NCBI RefSeq assembly: GCF_025352425.1
Contig: NZ_JANXTI010000045.1
Coordinates: 1-46,615 of the forward strand
Direction of reading: 5' to 3'
Length of the DNA: 46,615 bases
Source: Flavobacterium sp.
Lineage (GTDB): Bacteria; Bacteroidota; Bacteroidia; Flavobacteriales; Flavobacteriaceae
Shown here: one piece after another, positions 18,267-26,034 of the stretch
Position numbering within the stretch: position 1 is the stretch's first letter
Layout of the letters: every line of letters starts with the position of its first letter
Translations under genes and position numbers: made by a program
The notes under the pieces: model-generated
Told to the model about the DNA's origin: nothing
The model's database searches: none
Seen by the model: the letters and a program-made list of their open reading frames with translations, nothing else

Positions 18267-18785
18267 ATGTTTTTAAATTACTTAAAGGATTTTTCAACAA
18301 AAAAAATTGTAAAAAATAGCTTATCCAATGTTAAGCATTCTACTTCAGATAACGTAATCAAAACTGTTGGGATTATCTTTGATGAAACCTATTTTTATGA
18401 AAGAGAAGACTTAGTTAAAGAATTAATTCTAAAAGGAATTGAAGAAAATAATATCAAAGTTTTGGTTTTCAAAAACAAAATAAAAAAGAATGAAATTTTT
18501 GATTATCCTGTTTTCAGCCATAAGGATTTGAGCTGGACAGGAACAGTAGATAAAAAAGAAGTAAGAGATTTTGTTGCTGAGACATTCGATTTGTTGATTA
18601 ATTATTACGATACTGAAAAAGTTGCCTTACTTTTGGTTTCTCATTTATCTAAGGCAAGTTTCAAAGTTGGTTTTGCATCAATTGACAAGCGATTAAATCA
18701 CTTCATGATTAATACCAATGCCGAAAACTATAAAGTTTTTATGTCCGAATTATTCAAGTATTTAAAAATCCTAAACAAAATATAA
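18267..18785 (+). CDS. DUF6913-family protein, function unknown
   Basis: A 172-residue soluble protein that I match to DUF6913, a flavobacterial family with this gene order beside dapA. It has an alternating beta/alpha pattern: [20 protein letters not shown] at about 36-56, VLVFKNK, an invariant-looking central [10 protein letters not shown], then [31 protein letters not shown] and a C-terminal helix ending YLKILNKI. No catalytic motif can be named. It starts at the only suitable ATG, 19 bases after a -7 box, and ends one base before dapA, so the two are co-transcribed. Confidence 0.75.
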   Translation: MFLNYLKDFSTKKIVKNSLSNVKHSTSDNVIKTVGIIFDETYFYEREDLVKELILKGIEENNIKVLVFKNKIKKNEIFDYPVFSHKDLSWTGTVDKKEVRDFVAETFDLLINYYDTEKVALLLVSHLSKASFKVGFASIDKRLNHFMINTNAENYKVFMSELFKYLKILNKI

Positions 18786-18786
18786 C

Positions 18787-19671
18787 ATGCAATCATTAAT
18801 TGGAACCGGAGTTGCGCTTGTTACACCATTCAAAAAAGATTTCTCGGTAGACGTTGAGGCTTTGAAAGCCATAGTTAATTTCCAGATTGATAATGGAATA
18901 GATTACTTGGTTGTTCTTGGAACTACTGCCGAAAGCGCTACGTTATCAAAAACTGAAAAGGAACTAGTTATTAAAACTATCGTTGATGCCAATAAAGGAA
19001 GATTACCTATGGTTCTTGGTGTTGGAAGCAACAATACTGCAGAAATTGTTGAAGAATTAAAATCAGGTAATTTTTCAGATTTCGTTGCTATTTTATCGGT
19101 TTCTCCTTATTACAATAAGCCAACACAGGAAGGCATCTATCAGCATTTTAAAGCGATTGCTGAAGCATCGCCAATTCCTGTGGTTTTATATAATGTTCCG
19201 GGAAGAACATCAAGCAATATGTTGCCTTCAACTATCATTAGATTGGCTACTGATTTTAAAAATATTATTGCTGTGAAAGAAGCGGCAGGTGACATTGTTC
19301 AAGCCATGAAACTGATACAGTATAAACCAAAAGACTTTTTAGTAATTTCGGGTGATGATATGATTACGTTGCCCATGATTTTGGCTGGTGGTTCTGGCGT
19401 TATTTCAGTAATTGCAGAAGGTTTTCCAAAACAATTTTCAGAAATGGTGCATCTTGGTTTAAACAAAAGAGTAGACGATGCCTATAAAATCCATTATCTT
19501 TTAGCAGATGCAATCGATATGATTTTTGAGCAGGGAAATCCCGCAGGAATCAAAGAAGTCTTTAAATCATTGGGCTTATCTGAAAATTATGTGCGATTAC
19601 CATTAGTGACTGCCAATGAAGATTTAGCAAATCGCTTGCATGATTTCACCAATAAAATTTCAAAAATGTAG
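18787..19671 (+). CDS. dapA: 4-hydroxy-tetrahydrodipicolinate synthase
   Basis: DapA condenses pyruvate with aspartate semialdehyde, the first committed step towards lysine and meso-diaminopimelate for peptidoglycan. The 294-residue TIM barrel has the GTTAES pyruvate-binding loop at 45-50, YYNKPTQEG, catalytic Tyr135 in [10 protein letters not shown] and the Schiff-base Lys164 in [10 protein letters not shown]. Length and motifs are standard. It is one base after the DUF6913 gene and precedes bamD, which has its own promoter. Confidence 0.96.
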   Translation: MQSLIGTGVALVTPFKKDFSVDVEALKAIVNFQIDNGIDYLVVLGTTAESATLSKTEKELVIKTIVDANKGRLPMVLGVGSNNTAEIVEELKSGNFSDFVAILSVSPYYNKPTQEGIYQHFKAIAEASPIPVVLYNVPGRTSSNMLPSTIIRLATDFKNIIAVKEAAGDIVQAMKLIQYKPKDFLVISGDDMITLPMILAGGSGVISVIAEGFPKQFSEMVHLGLNKRVDDAYKIHYLLADAIDMIFEQGNPAGIKEVFKSLGLSENYVRLPLVTANEDLANRLHDFTNKISKM

Positions 19672-19696
19672 ATTTTTTGAAGTCTAAAAAAATATT

Positions 19697-19725
19697 TTGT
19701 ATTCCACAATTAATAACTAAATTTG
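19697..19725 (+). promoter_or_regulatory. Promoter of the bamD-rpoZ-coaBC unit
   Basis: TTG at 19697-19699 and TAAATTTG at 19718-19725 with an 18-base spacer match the -33/-7 consensus. The leader to the bamD ATG at 19781 would be about 50 bases. Confidence 0.6.
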
Positions 19726-19780
19726 CAGTTGATTTTTTAAACCCTAAATGGCTTTGAAATCAGCTGAATTAAATAAATAA

Positions 19781-20575
19781 ATGAAGAAATTTTTAGCCTT
19801 ATTTGCCGTAATTATATTTTTATCGTCTTGTAGCGATTATCAAAAAGCATTAAAATCAGAAGATGTTGCCGTTAAATTTGCGTCCGCTACAAAAATGTAT
19901 GATGCAAAAAAATATGGTAAAGCTATTCGTCTTTTTGAACAAATTGCTCCCGCGTACAAAGGAAAGCCTCAAGCTGAGAGAATGTTTTATATGTATGCAC
20001 AGGCGTTATATAAAACAAAGCAATATTATTTATCGGGTTATCAGTTTGAGAGTTTTTCGGCCAGCTATCCAAAAAGTGAAAAAATTGAGGAAGCTTCTTT
20101 TTTAGGGTCAAAATCTTTTACATTTTTATCTCCGGTTTATAGTTTAGATCAAACGGATACATACAAAGCTGTGGATAAACTTCAAAATTATATTGATACC
20201 TATCCGGAAGGAAAAAATTTGGCTGAAGCCAATTTGTTAGTAAAAAACCTAAGAGAAAAGTTAGAGAAAAAAGCATACGAAAATGCTAAAATCTATAATA
20301 CCATATCTGATTATAAAGCGGCGATGGTGGCATTTGACAACTTTATGATTAATTTTCCGGGAACTGTATATAAAGAAAAAGCTTTATATTATAAATTTGA
20401 CTCAGCCTATTTATTAGCGATTAACAGTATTCCTTCGAAAATGAAAGAAAGGCTTGAAACTGCAAAAGTGGCTTATTCGAGTTTGATTAAATTTAAAGCT
20501 GATACACAATACAAATCAAAAGCTGACGAAATGTTAGCCAGAATTGATAGCGATTTAAAACAATTTACTAAATAA
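19781..20575 (+). CDS. bamD: Outer-membrane protein assembly factor BamD
   Basis: BamD is the essential lipoprotein partner of BamA in folding beta-barrel proteins into the outer membrane. The 264-residue product has a lipoprotein signal with lipobox LSSC (Cys17), the SDYQKALKS opening typical of BamD/YfiO, and a row of TPR-like helical repeats, for example KYGKAIRLFEQIAPAYKGKP, YYLSGYQFESFSASYPKS and YKAAMVAFDNFMINFPG. It leads a unit with rpoZ, coaBC and a PorD-like gene, tying outer-membrane assembly to core transcription and coenzyme A synthesis. Confidence 0.93.
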   Translation: MKKFLALFAVIIFLSSCSDYQKALKSEDVAVKFASATKMYDAKKYGKAIRLFEQIAPAYKGKPQAERMFYMYAQALYKTKQYYLSGYQFESFSASYPKSEKIEEASFLGSKSFTFLSPVYSLDQTDTYKAVDKLQNYIDTYPEGKNLAEANLLVKNLREKLEKKAYENAKIYNTISDYKAAMVAFDNFMINFPGTVYKEKALYYKFDSAYLLAINSIPSKMKERLETAKVAYSSLIKFKADTQYKSKADEMLARIDSDLKQFTK

Positions 20576-20582
20576 GAAAGTC

Positions 20583-20903
20583 ATGGATTTAAAAAAGACG
20601 AATGCACCAGTAAACACAATTACATACAACAAAACTGTAATTGAAGAGCGTACCGGCAATGTTTACGAGGCAATAACAATAATGGCTAAAAGAGCAAACC
20701 AAATCAATTCTGAAATCAAAAAAGAATTGACTGAGAAATTGGAAGAGTTCGCAACTTACAACGACAGTCTTGAGGAAATCTTTGAAAACAAAGAACAAAT
20801 CGAAGTTTCTAAATACTACGAAAAATTACCAAAACCACATGCATTAGCTGTTCAGGAATGGCTTGATGACAAAATTTACTACAAAGATACTACAAAAGAC
20901 TAA
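20583..20903 (+). CDS. rpoZ: RNA polymerase omega subunit, Bacteroidota type
   Basis: A 106-residue protein with the RpoZ/RPB6-like core TGNVYEAITIMAKRANQINSE; the conserved Ala-Arg-Asn positions contact the beta' C-terminus during polymerase assembly. It is longer than E. coli omega, with an N-terminal extension and a C-terminal acidic helix (YEKLPKPHALAVQEWLDDKIYY) seen in Bacteroidota. It lies seven bases after bamD and four bases before coaBC. Omega often sits next to coaBC in bacteria, which supports the call. Confidence 0.88.
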   Translation: MDLKKTNAPVNTITYNKTVIEERTGNVYEAITIMAKRANQINSEIKKELTEKLEEFATYNDSLEEIFENKEQIEVSKYYEKLPKPHALAVQEWLDDKIYYKDTTKD

Positions 20904-20907
20904 TAAT

Positions 20908-22119
20908 ATGTCTGTTTTAAGCGGTAAAAAAATACTACTTGGTGTTTCCGGAGGAATTGCCGCATATAAAACAGCAACATTAGTTAGACTATTCATAAAA
21001 GCAGGTGCGCATGTCCAAGTGATAATGACACCTGCATCTAAGGATTTTGTAACTCCGTTAACCTTATCCACGCTTTCCAAAAACCCGGTTCATTCTACTT
21101 TTTTTGATGAAGAAGATGCCAACGCGCAATGGAACAACCATGTTGAATTGGGACTTTGGGCCGATATAATGATTATTGCTCCGGCAACTGCCAATACCTT
21201 ATCTAAAATGGCAAATGGCAATTGTGACAATCTTTTAATTGCTACCTATTTATCCGCTAAATGTCCAGTCTATTTTGCTCCGGCAATGGATTTGGATATG
21301 TATAAACATCCTTCAACGATTTCCAGTTTTTCGCTTTTACACAAATTTGGAAACATAATTATTCCTGCCGAAAGCGGTGAACTTGCCAGCGGTTTATCCG
21401 GAGAAGGAAGAATGGCCGAACCAGAAAATATAATAGCTTTCTTGGAAAAGGATTTGGAAAGTAAATTACCATTAAAAGGTAAAAAAATATTGATTACTGC
21501 CGGGCCAACCTATGAAGCTATTGATCCCGTTCGGTTTATTGGTAATCATTCTTCAGGAAAAATGGGTTTTGATATTGCGGCAAGCGCGGCAAATCTTGGT
21601 GCGGAAGTTACTTTAATTTCGGGACCAACACACTTAAACACAAATAATTCCGTTATTAATTTGATTCGAGTTACTTCTGCAAAAGAAATGTATGATGAAT
21701 GTCACAACCATTTCAATTCCGTTGATGTTGCTATTTGTGCCGCAGCTGTAGCAGATTACAAACCAAAAGTTTTAGCAGAACAAAAGATTAAAAAATCAGA
21801 AGCTACCTTAACAATTGAACTTGAAAAAACGCAGGATATATTGGCTTCTTTGGGAAGAATCAAGCAAAATCAATTTTTAATTGGATTTGCTTTGGAAACA
21901 GAAAATGAAATTGAAAATGCTAAGTTGAAGATTCAGAAAAAAAACTTAGATTTGATTGTTCTAAATTCGCTTCAGGATAAAGGTGCGGGTTTTGGGAAAC
22001 CAACCAATAAAATCACATTTATTGATAAGGATTTTGTGGTTGAACCAATGGAATTGAAATCAAAAGAATTGGTTGCAAACGATATAATGAACAAAGTAAT
22101 TTCACATTATGAAAAATAA
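20908..22119 (+). CDS. coaBC: Bifunctional phosphopantothenoylcysteine decarboxylase/synthetase
   Basis: CoaBC performs two steps of coenzyme A synthesis: CoaB ligates cysteine to 4'-phosphopantothenate, then the flavoprotein CoaC decarboxylates the product. The CoaC half (1-180) has VSGGIAAYK, the His79-containing HVELG loop, APATANTLSKMANG and PAMDLDMY. The CoaB half (190-403) has ITAGPTYEAIDPVRFIGNHSSGKMG and CAAAVADYKP. The longest frame starts at a TTG inside rpoZ (20863), but the ATG at 20908, just after the rpoZ stop, begins the family N-terminus. Where E. coli CoaC has its active-site Cys158 this protein reads ELASGLSGEGRM without Cys. Its 3' end overlaps the next gene by 11 bases. 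Confidence 0.95.
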   Translation: MSVLSGKKILLGVSGGIAAYKTATLVRLFIKAGAHVQVIMTPASKDFVTPLTLSTLSKNPVHSTFFDEEDANAQWNNHVELGLWADIMIIAPATANTLSKMANGNCDNLLIATYLSAKCPVYFAPAMDLDMYKHPSTISSFSLLHKFGNIIIPAESGELASGLSGEGRMAEPENIIAFLEKDLESKLPLKGKKILITAGPTYEAIDPVRFIGNHSSGKMGFDIAASAANLGAEVTLISGPTHLNTNNSVINLIRVTSAKEMYDECHNHFNSVDVAICAAAVADYKPKVLAEQKIKKSEATLTIELEKTQDILASLGRIKQNQFLIGFALETENEIENAKLKIQKKNLDLIVLNSLQDKGAGFGKPTNKITFIDKDFVVEPMELKSKELVANDIMNKVISHYEK

Positions 22120-22996
22120 GATTAGTTTTCTTTTATTGCTTTTTGTTGGAGTGGTACAAGCACAACAATTAAACTGTTCAGTTCAGATTAATTCGGATAA
22201 AGTTGCAACAACTAACAATCAGATATTCAAAAACTTAAAAACTTCGATAAGTGATTTTGTAAATAAAACCGATTGGACAGGTGATGAATATAAACCAAAT
22301 GAGAAAATTGAGTGTTCCATGGTTATTATAGTGAATAGCTATGATTCGAACCAATTCTCTGCAACGATACAGGTGCAATCAACAAGACCGGTTTTTAATT
22401 CCACCTATTCGTCTCCGGTGTTTAATTATAATGACAAAGATTTTACATTTCGGTATGTTGAATTTGAAAACTTGCAATTTAATCCTTCCAATTTTGATTC
22501 AAATTTAGTTTCCGTTTTGGCTTATTACAGTTATATGATTCTTGGTTTTGATGCCGATACTTATTCGTTGATGGGTGGCAATAAAAATTATGAAACTGCA
22601 CAACAAATACAAACTGTAGCGCAGCAAAGTGGTTATAAAGGGTGGAGTCAATCCGACGGAAATCAAAACAGGTATTTCTTAACCACAGATATTCTTAGTG
22701 GAACGTATGATGCTTACAGAGAAGCATTATATCAATACCACAGAGAAGGTTTAGATACTATGAGCACTGATGTAAAAGGCTCAAAAGATAAAATTATTGG
22801 GGCAATTACTACACTGTCCAAACTATATGCTGTTCGTCCGAATGCTTTCTTAACCCGAGTGTTTTTTGATGCTAAAGTAGATGAACTGGTTTCTATTTTA
22901 TCGGGAGGGCCAAAAGTTTCATTAACAGAAACTATAGATAATCTAAATAAATTGTCGCCACTCAACGTAAGTAAATGGCAAACGATTAAGTTATAA
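22109..22996 (+). CDS. DUF4835 protein, PorD-like T9SS component
   Basis: A 295-residue exported protein: signal peptide about 1-19 (ending VQAQ), then a DUF4835 domain over nearly the whole mature part. Recognisable pieces are LNCSVQINSDKV near the mature N-terminus, KIECSMVI, a strand-rich middle with RPVFNSTYSSPVFNYND, a central helix LVSVLAYYSYMILGFDADTYS and RVFFDAKVDELVSILS near the end. In Bacteroidota this family includes PorD, linked to type IX secretion; whether all members act there is not settled. It overlaps coaBC by 11 bases and is 42 bases before recN. Three sorted cargo proteins in the window fit a T9SS role. Confidence 0.78.
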   Translation: MKNKISFLLLLFVGVVQAQQLNCSVQINSDKVATTNNQIFKNLKTSISDFVNKTDWTGDEYKPNEKIECSMVIIVNSYDSNQFSATIQVQSTRPVFNSTYSSPVFNYNDKDFTFRYVEFENLQFNPSNFDSNLVSVLAYYSYMILGFDADTYSLMGGNKNYETAQQIQTVAQQSGYKGWSQSDGNQNRYFLTTDILSGTYDAYREALYQYHREGLDTMSTDVKGSKDKIIGAITTLSKLYAVRPNAFLTRVFFDAKVDELVSILSGGPKVSLTETIDNLNKLSPLNVSKWQTIKL

Positions 22997-23038
22997 TTAG
23001 TACATTTACTACTTAAACTTTTTCCTCATTTTCTGAAT

Positions 23039-24691
23039 ATGATTACATCGTTATCTATTGAAAATTTTGCCCTTATAGAAAAATTAGATATCGATTTTTC
23101 GAATGGTTTTTCAATTATTACCGGTGAAACGGGCGCAGGAAAATCGATACTTCTTGGCGCATTGGGTTTGGTTTTAGGAAAGCGAGCCGATTTAACTTCA
23201 CTTAAGAATAAGGATGAAAAATGTATTGTGGAATCCAATTTTTCTATTGGAAAATACGATTTGAAATCCTTCTTCGAATCTAATGATTTGGATTACGAAC
23301 AAGAAACAATTATCCGAAGGGAAATTTTGCCTTCCGGAAAATCCAGAGCATTTGTAAATGATAGCCCCGTTAATCTCCAACAACTTCAGGATTTAAGTTT
23401 TTATCTCATAGATGTACATTCACAGCACCAGACTTTAGAGCTATCTGAAGAAGAATATCAATTCAAAATCATTGATGCTATTGCCAATAATCAAGAATTA
23501 CTTATTGAATTTCAATTCGGATTAAAAAAATACCGTTCATCTAAATCGACTTTGGAATCTAGAAAAAATGAATTTTCTGCTGTTTTAAAGGAAAAAGATT
23601 ATAACGAGTTTTTGTATCAGGAATTGGAATCTGCCAAATTAAAAGAAGGAGAATCAGAAGAATTAGAGCAACAGTATAAGACGTTAAATAATGTTGAATT
23701 CATTAAGGAAAATCTGGATAAGCTTTTGGCTGTTGCCAATGAAGATGAATTTGGAATCTTAAAAAACTTAAAAGAATTCAAGGCTACCCTTCAGAAAAAT
23801 GTGGATTTTTCGACTGATTATCAATCCCTTTTTGAACGTACAAACAGCATTTTAATTGAATTTGATGATATTGTCAAAGAGTTAAACCGAGAGTCAGATT
23901 TGGTTTCTAATGATCCTGAAAAACTGGAAGCTATCAATCAAAAACTGCAACTGATATATAACCTACAGAAAAAGCATAACGTTTTAACGATAAAAGAATT
24001 AATTCAAATTCAAACGGATTTGGAAAATAAGGTTGTCTCGGTTGCTACTTTAGAAGAAGAAATTGTAACACTTGAAAATAGTATCAAAGATTTTGAATTG
24101 CAGTTAGATGCAGTTGCAGATAAAATAAGCCAAAGTAGGAGAGAAGCAATCCCTAATTTGAGCGAGAAACTTATTGTTATTCTGAATCTCTTAGGCATGC
24201 CAAATGTGCGATTCAAGATTGATATTATTCCTTCCGACAGTTATCACAATAATGGAAAAGACACGCTTCAGTTTTTATTTTCTGCTAATAAAGGTACCGA
24301 TTTTGGATTGTTAAAAAAAGTAGCTTCCGGTGGAGAAATGTCCAGAATTATGCTCGCAGTAAAGTCTATTTTGTCCCAATATTCAAAACTTCCAACTATT
24401 ATATTTGATGAAATTGACACCGGAGTTTCGGGCGAAATAGCCAATAAAATGGGAGAAATCATGAAAGAAATGAGCAAAACGATGCAGGTTTTTGCCATTA
24501 CACATCTTCCACAGATTGCTGCTAAAGGAAGTAATCATTATAAAGTTTTCAAAACAGTAGTGGGAGAAACTACGGTTTCAGAATTGAAATTATTAAATAG
24601 CGATGAAAGAATAATTGAAATTGCCGAGATGCTTTCAGGGAAAGATATTTCTCATTCGGCCATGAATCATGCCAAAGCATTGCTGAATTGA
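23039..24691 (+). CDS. recN: DNA repair protein RecN
   Basis: RecN is an SMC-like ATPase acting early in double-strand-break repair. The 550-residue protein has Walker A GETGAGKS at 29-36, the DVHSQHQTLEL segment (Q-loop region) at about 122-132, a long charged coiled-coil middle (about 150-370), the ABC signature SGGEMSRIMLA near 427 and Walker B TIIFDEIDTGVSG near 455, with ITHLPQIAAKG containing the switch histidine. Length and order match the family. It follows the PorD-like gene on the same strand; a separate promoter was not seen. Confidence 0.97.
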   Translation: MITSLSIENFALIEKLDIDFSNGFSIITGETGAGKSILLGALGLVLGKRADLTSLKNKDEKCIVESNFSIGKYDLKSFFESNDLDYEQETIIRREILPSGKSRAFVNDSPVNLQQLQDLSFYLIDVHSQHQTLELSEEEYQFKIIDAIANNQELLIEFQFGLKKYRSSKSTLESRKNEFSAVLKEKDYNEFLYQELESAKLKEGESEELEQQYKTLNNVEFIKENLDKLLAVANEDEFGILKNLKEFKATLQKNVDFSTDYQSLFERTNSILIEFDDIVKELNRESDLVSNDPEKLEAINQKLQLIYNLQKKHNVLTIKELIQIQTDLENKVVSVATLEEEIVTLENSIKDFELQLDAVADKISQSRREAIPNLSEKLIVILNLLGMPNVRFKIDIIPSDSYHNNGKDTLQFLFSANKGTDFGLLKKVASGGEMSRIMLAVKSILSQYSKLPTIIFDEIDTGVSGEIANKMGEIMKEMSKTMQVFAITHLPQIAAKGSNHYKVFKTVVGETTVSELKLLNSDERIIEIAEMLSGKDISHSAMNHAKALLN

Positions 24692-24704
24692 AATGCTAAT
24701 TTAT

Positions 24705-24712
24705 TACTTTTG
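24705..24712 (+). promoter_or_regulatory. Putative -7 box of the fabV promoter
   Basis: TACTTTTG, a full TAnnTTTG match, 34 bases before the fabV ATG. A TTG at 24680-24682 lies 22 bases upstream, at the long end of the allowed spacing. Confidence 0.55.
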
Positions 24713-24746
24713 TAACTCAAAAAAACTAACATAAAATACATATCAT

Positions 24747-25934
24747 ATGATTATAGAACCAAGAATGCGGGGATTTATTTGTTTGACAGCACATCCGGAA
24801 GGTTGCGCCCAGAATGTTAAGAATCAAATTGAATATGTAAGATCAAAAGGCCATATAGAAGGTGCTAAAAAAGTATTGGTAATTGGAGCTTCAACTGGAT
24901 TTGGATTAGCATCAAGAATAACAAGCGCTTTTGGTTCAGATGCCGGCACAATTGGAGTTTTCTTTGAAAAGCCACCATCAGAAGGTAAAACCGCAACTCC
25001 GGGTTGGTATAATTCTGCTGCTTTTGAAAAAGAAGCACAAAAGGCCGGATTATATGCTAAGAGTATTAATGGTGATGCTTTTTCAAATGAAGTGAAACAA
25101 CAAACAATAGATTTGATTAAAGCTGATTTAGGTCAGGTTGATATGGTGATTTACAGCTTAGCTTCACCAGTTCGTATGCATCCTGTTACTGGAGTTTTGC
25201 ATCGTTCGGTATTAAAACCAATCGGACAAACATTTTCAAATAAAACGGTTGATTTTCATACTGGTTTAGTTTCTCAGGTTACCATTGATCCTGCAAATCA
25301 GGAAGATATTGACAATACCGTTGTTGTCATGGGCGGTGAAGATTGGAAGATGTGGATGGACGCTCTTAAAAATGCGGGTGTTTTGGCAAATGGAACCATA
25401 GCCATTGCGTATTCTTATATTGGGCCCGAGGTTACAGAAGCAGTTTACCGAAAAGGAACTATTGGCCGAGCCAAAGATGATTTGGAAGCGACAGCTTTCA
25501 AAATTACGGACGATTTGAAGGATTTAAGTGGAAGAGCCTATGTATCCGTAAATAAAGCGTTGGTAACACAAGCCAGTTCTGCAATTCCGGTAATTCCATT
25601 ATATATTTCATTACTTTATAAAATTATGAAAGCGGAAGGCATTCACGAAGGTTGTATTGAACAAATACAAAGATTGTTTGAGCAGCGACTTTATAACGGA
25701 AATGGAGTTCCAACTGATGATAAAGGTAGAATCAGAATTGACGATTGGGAAATGCGTGGTGATATTCAAGAAAGAATAAAAGATTTATGGGCAAAAGCTA
25801 CTTCTGAAAATCTAATTGAAATTGGCGACTTAGCTGGCTATAAGCAAGATTTTCAAAATCTGTTTGGTTTTGGATTTCCAGGAGTTGATTACAATTTAGA
25901 CACTAACGAAATAGTCAAAATTCCAAGTATGTAA
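24747..25934 (+). CDS. fabV: Enoyl-ACP / trans-2-enoyl-CoA reductase, FabV type
   Basis: FabV reduces the enoyl thioester with NADH in the last step of each fatty-acid elongation round; close homologues (Ter) act on crotonyl-CoA. The 395-residue single-chain reductase has the NAD-binding loop GASTGFGLASR at 47-57, YSLASPVRMHP at 136-146 and the catalytic Tyr234 and Lys243 in the FabV spacing Y-x8-K (YRKGTIGRAK). The FabI spacing would be Y-x6-K. The length and MIIEPRMRGFICLTAHPEGC opening are typical. It has its own promoter and terminator and is monocistronic. Confidence 0.95.
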   Translation: MIIEPRMRGFICLTAHPEGCAQNVKNQIEYVRSKGHIEGAKKVLVIGASTGFGLASRITSAFGSDAGTIGVFFEKPPSEGKTATPGWYNSAAFEKEAQKAGLYAKSINGDAFSNEVKQQTIDLIKADLGQVDMVIYSLASPVRMHPVTGVLHRSVLKPIGQTFSNKTVDFHTGLVSQVTIDPANQEDIDNTVVVMGGEDWKMWMDALKNAGVLANGTIAIAYSYIGPEVTEAVYRKGTIGRAKDDLEATAFKITDDLKDLSGRAYVSVNKALVTQASSAIPVIPLYISLLYKIMKAEGIHEGCIEQIQRLFEQRLYNGNGVPTDDKGRIRIDDWEMRGDIQERIKDLWAKATSENLIEIGDLAGYKQDFQNLFGFGFPGVDYNLDTNEIVKIPSM

Positions 25935-25955
25935 TTAATTGTTAACATTTATATT

Positions 25956-25988
25956 AAAAACTCACAAATTATGCTTGTGAGTTTTTTT
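25956..25988 (+). terminator. Rho-independent terminator of fabV
   Basis: AAAAACTCACAA at 25956-25967 pairs with TTGTGAGTTTTT from 25975 across a seven-base loop, running into a seven-T tract. It follows the fabV stop by 21 bases. Confidence 0.88.
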
Positions 25989-26034
25989 ATTTATACATAC
26001 TTTTATGGTTATTAACTTTTAAAACTAAATTTTT

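Noticed and set aside
24747..25934. FabI-type enoyl reductase
   Set aside because: The Tyr-Lys spacing of eight residues, the length of 395 and the N-terminal motif identify FabV instead.
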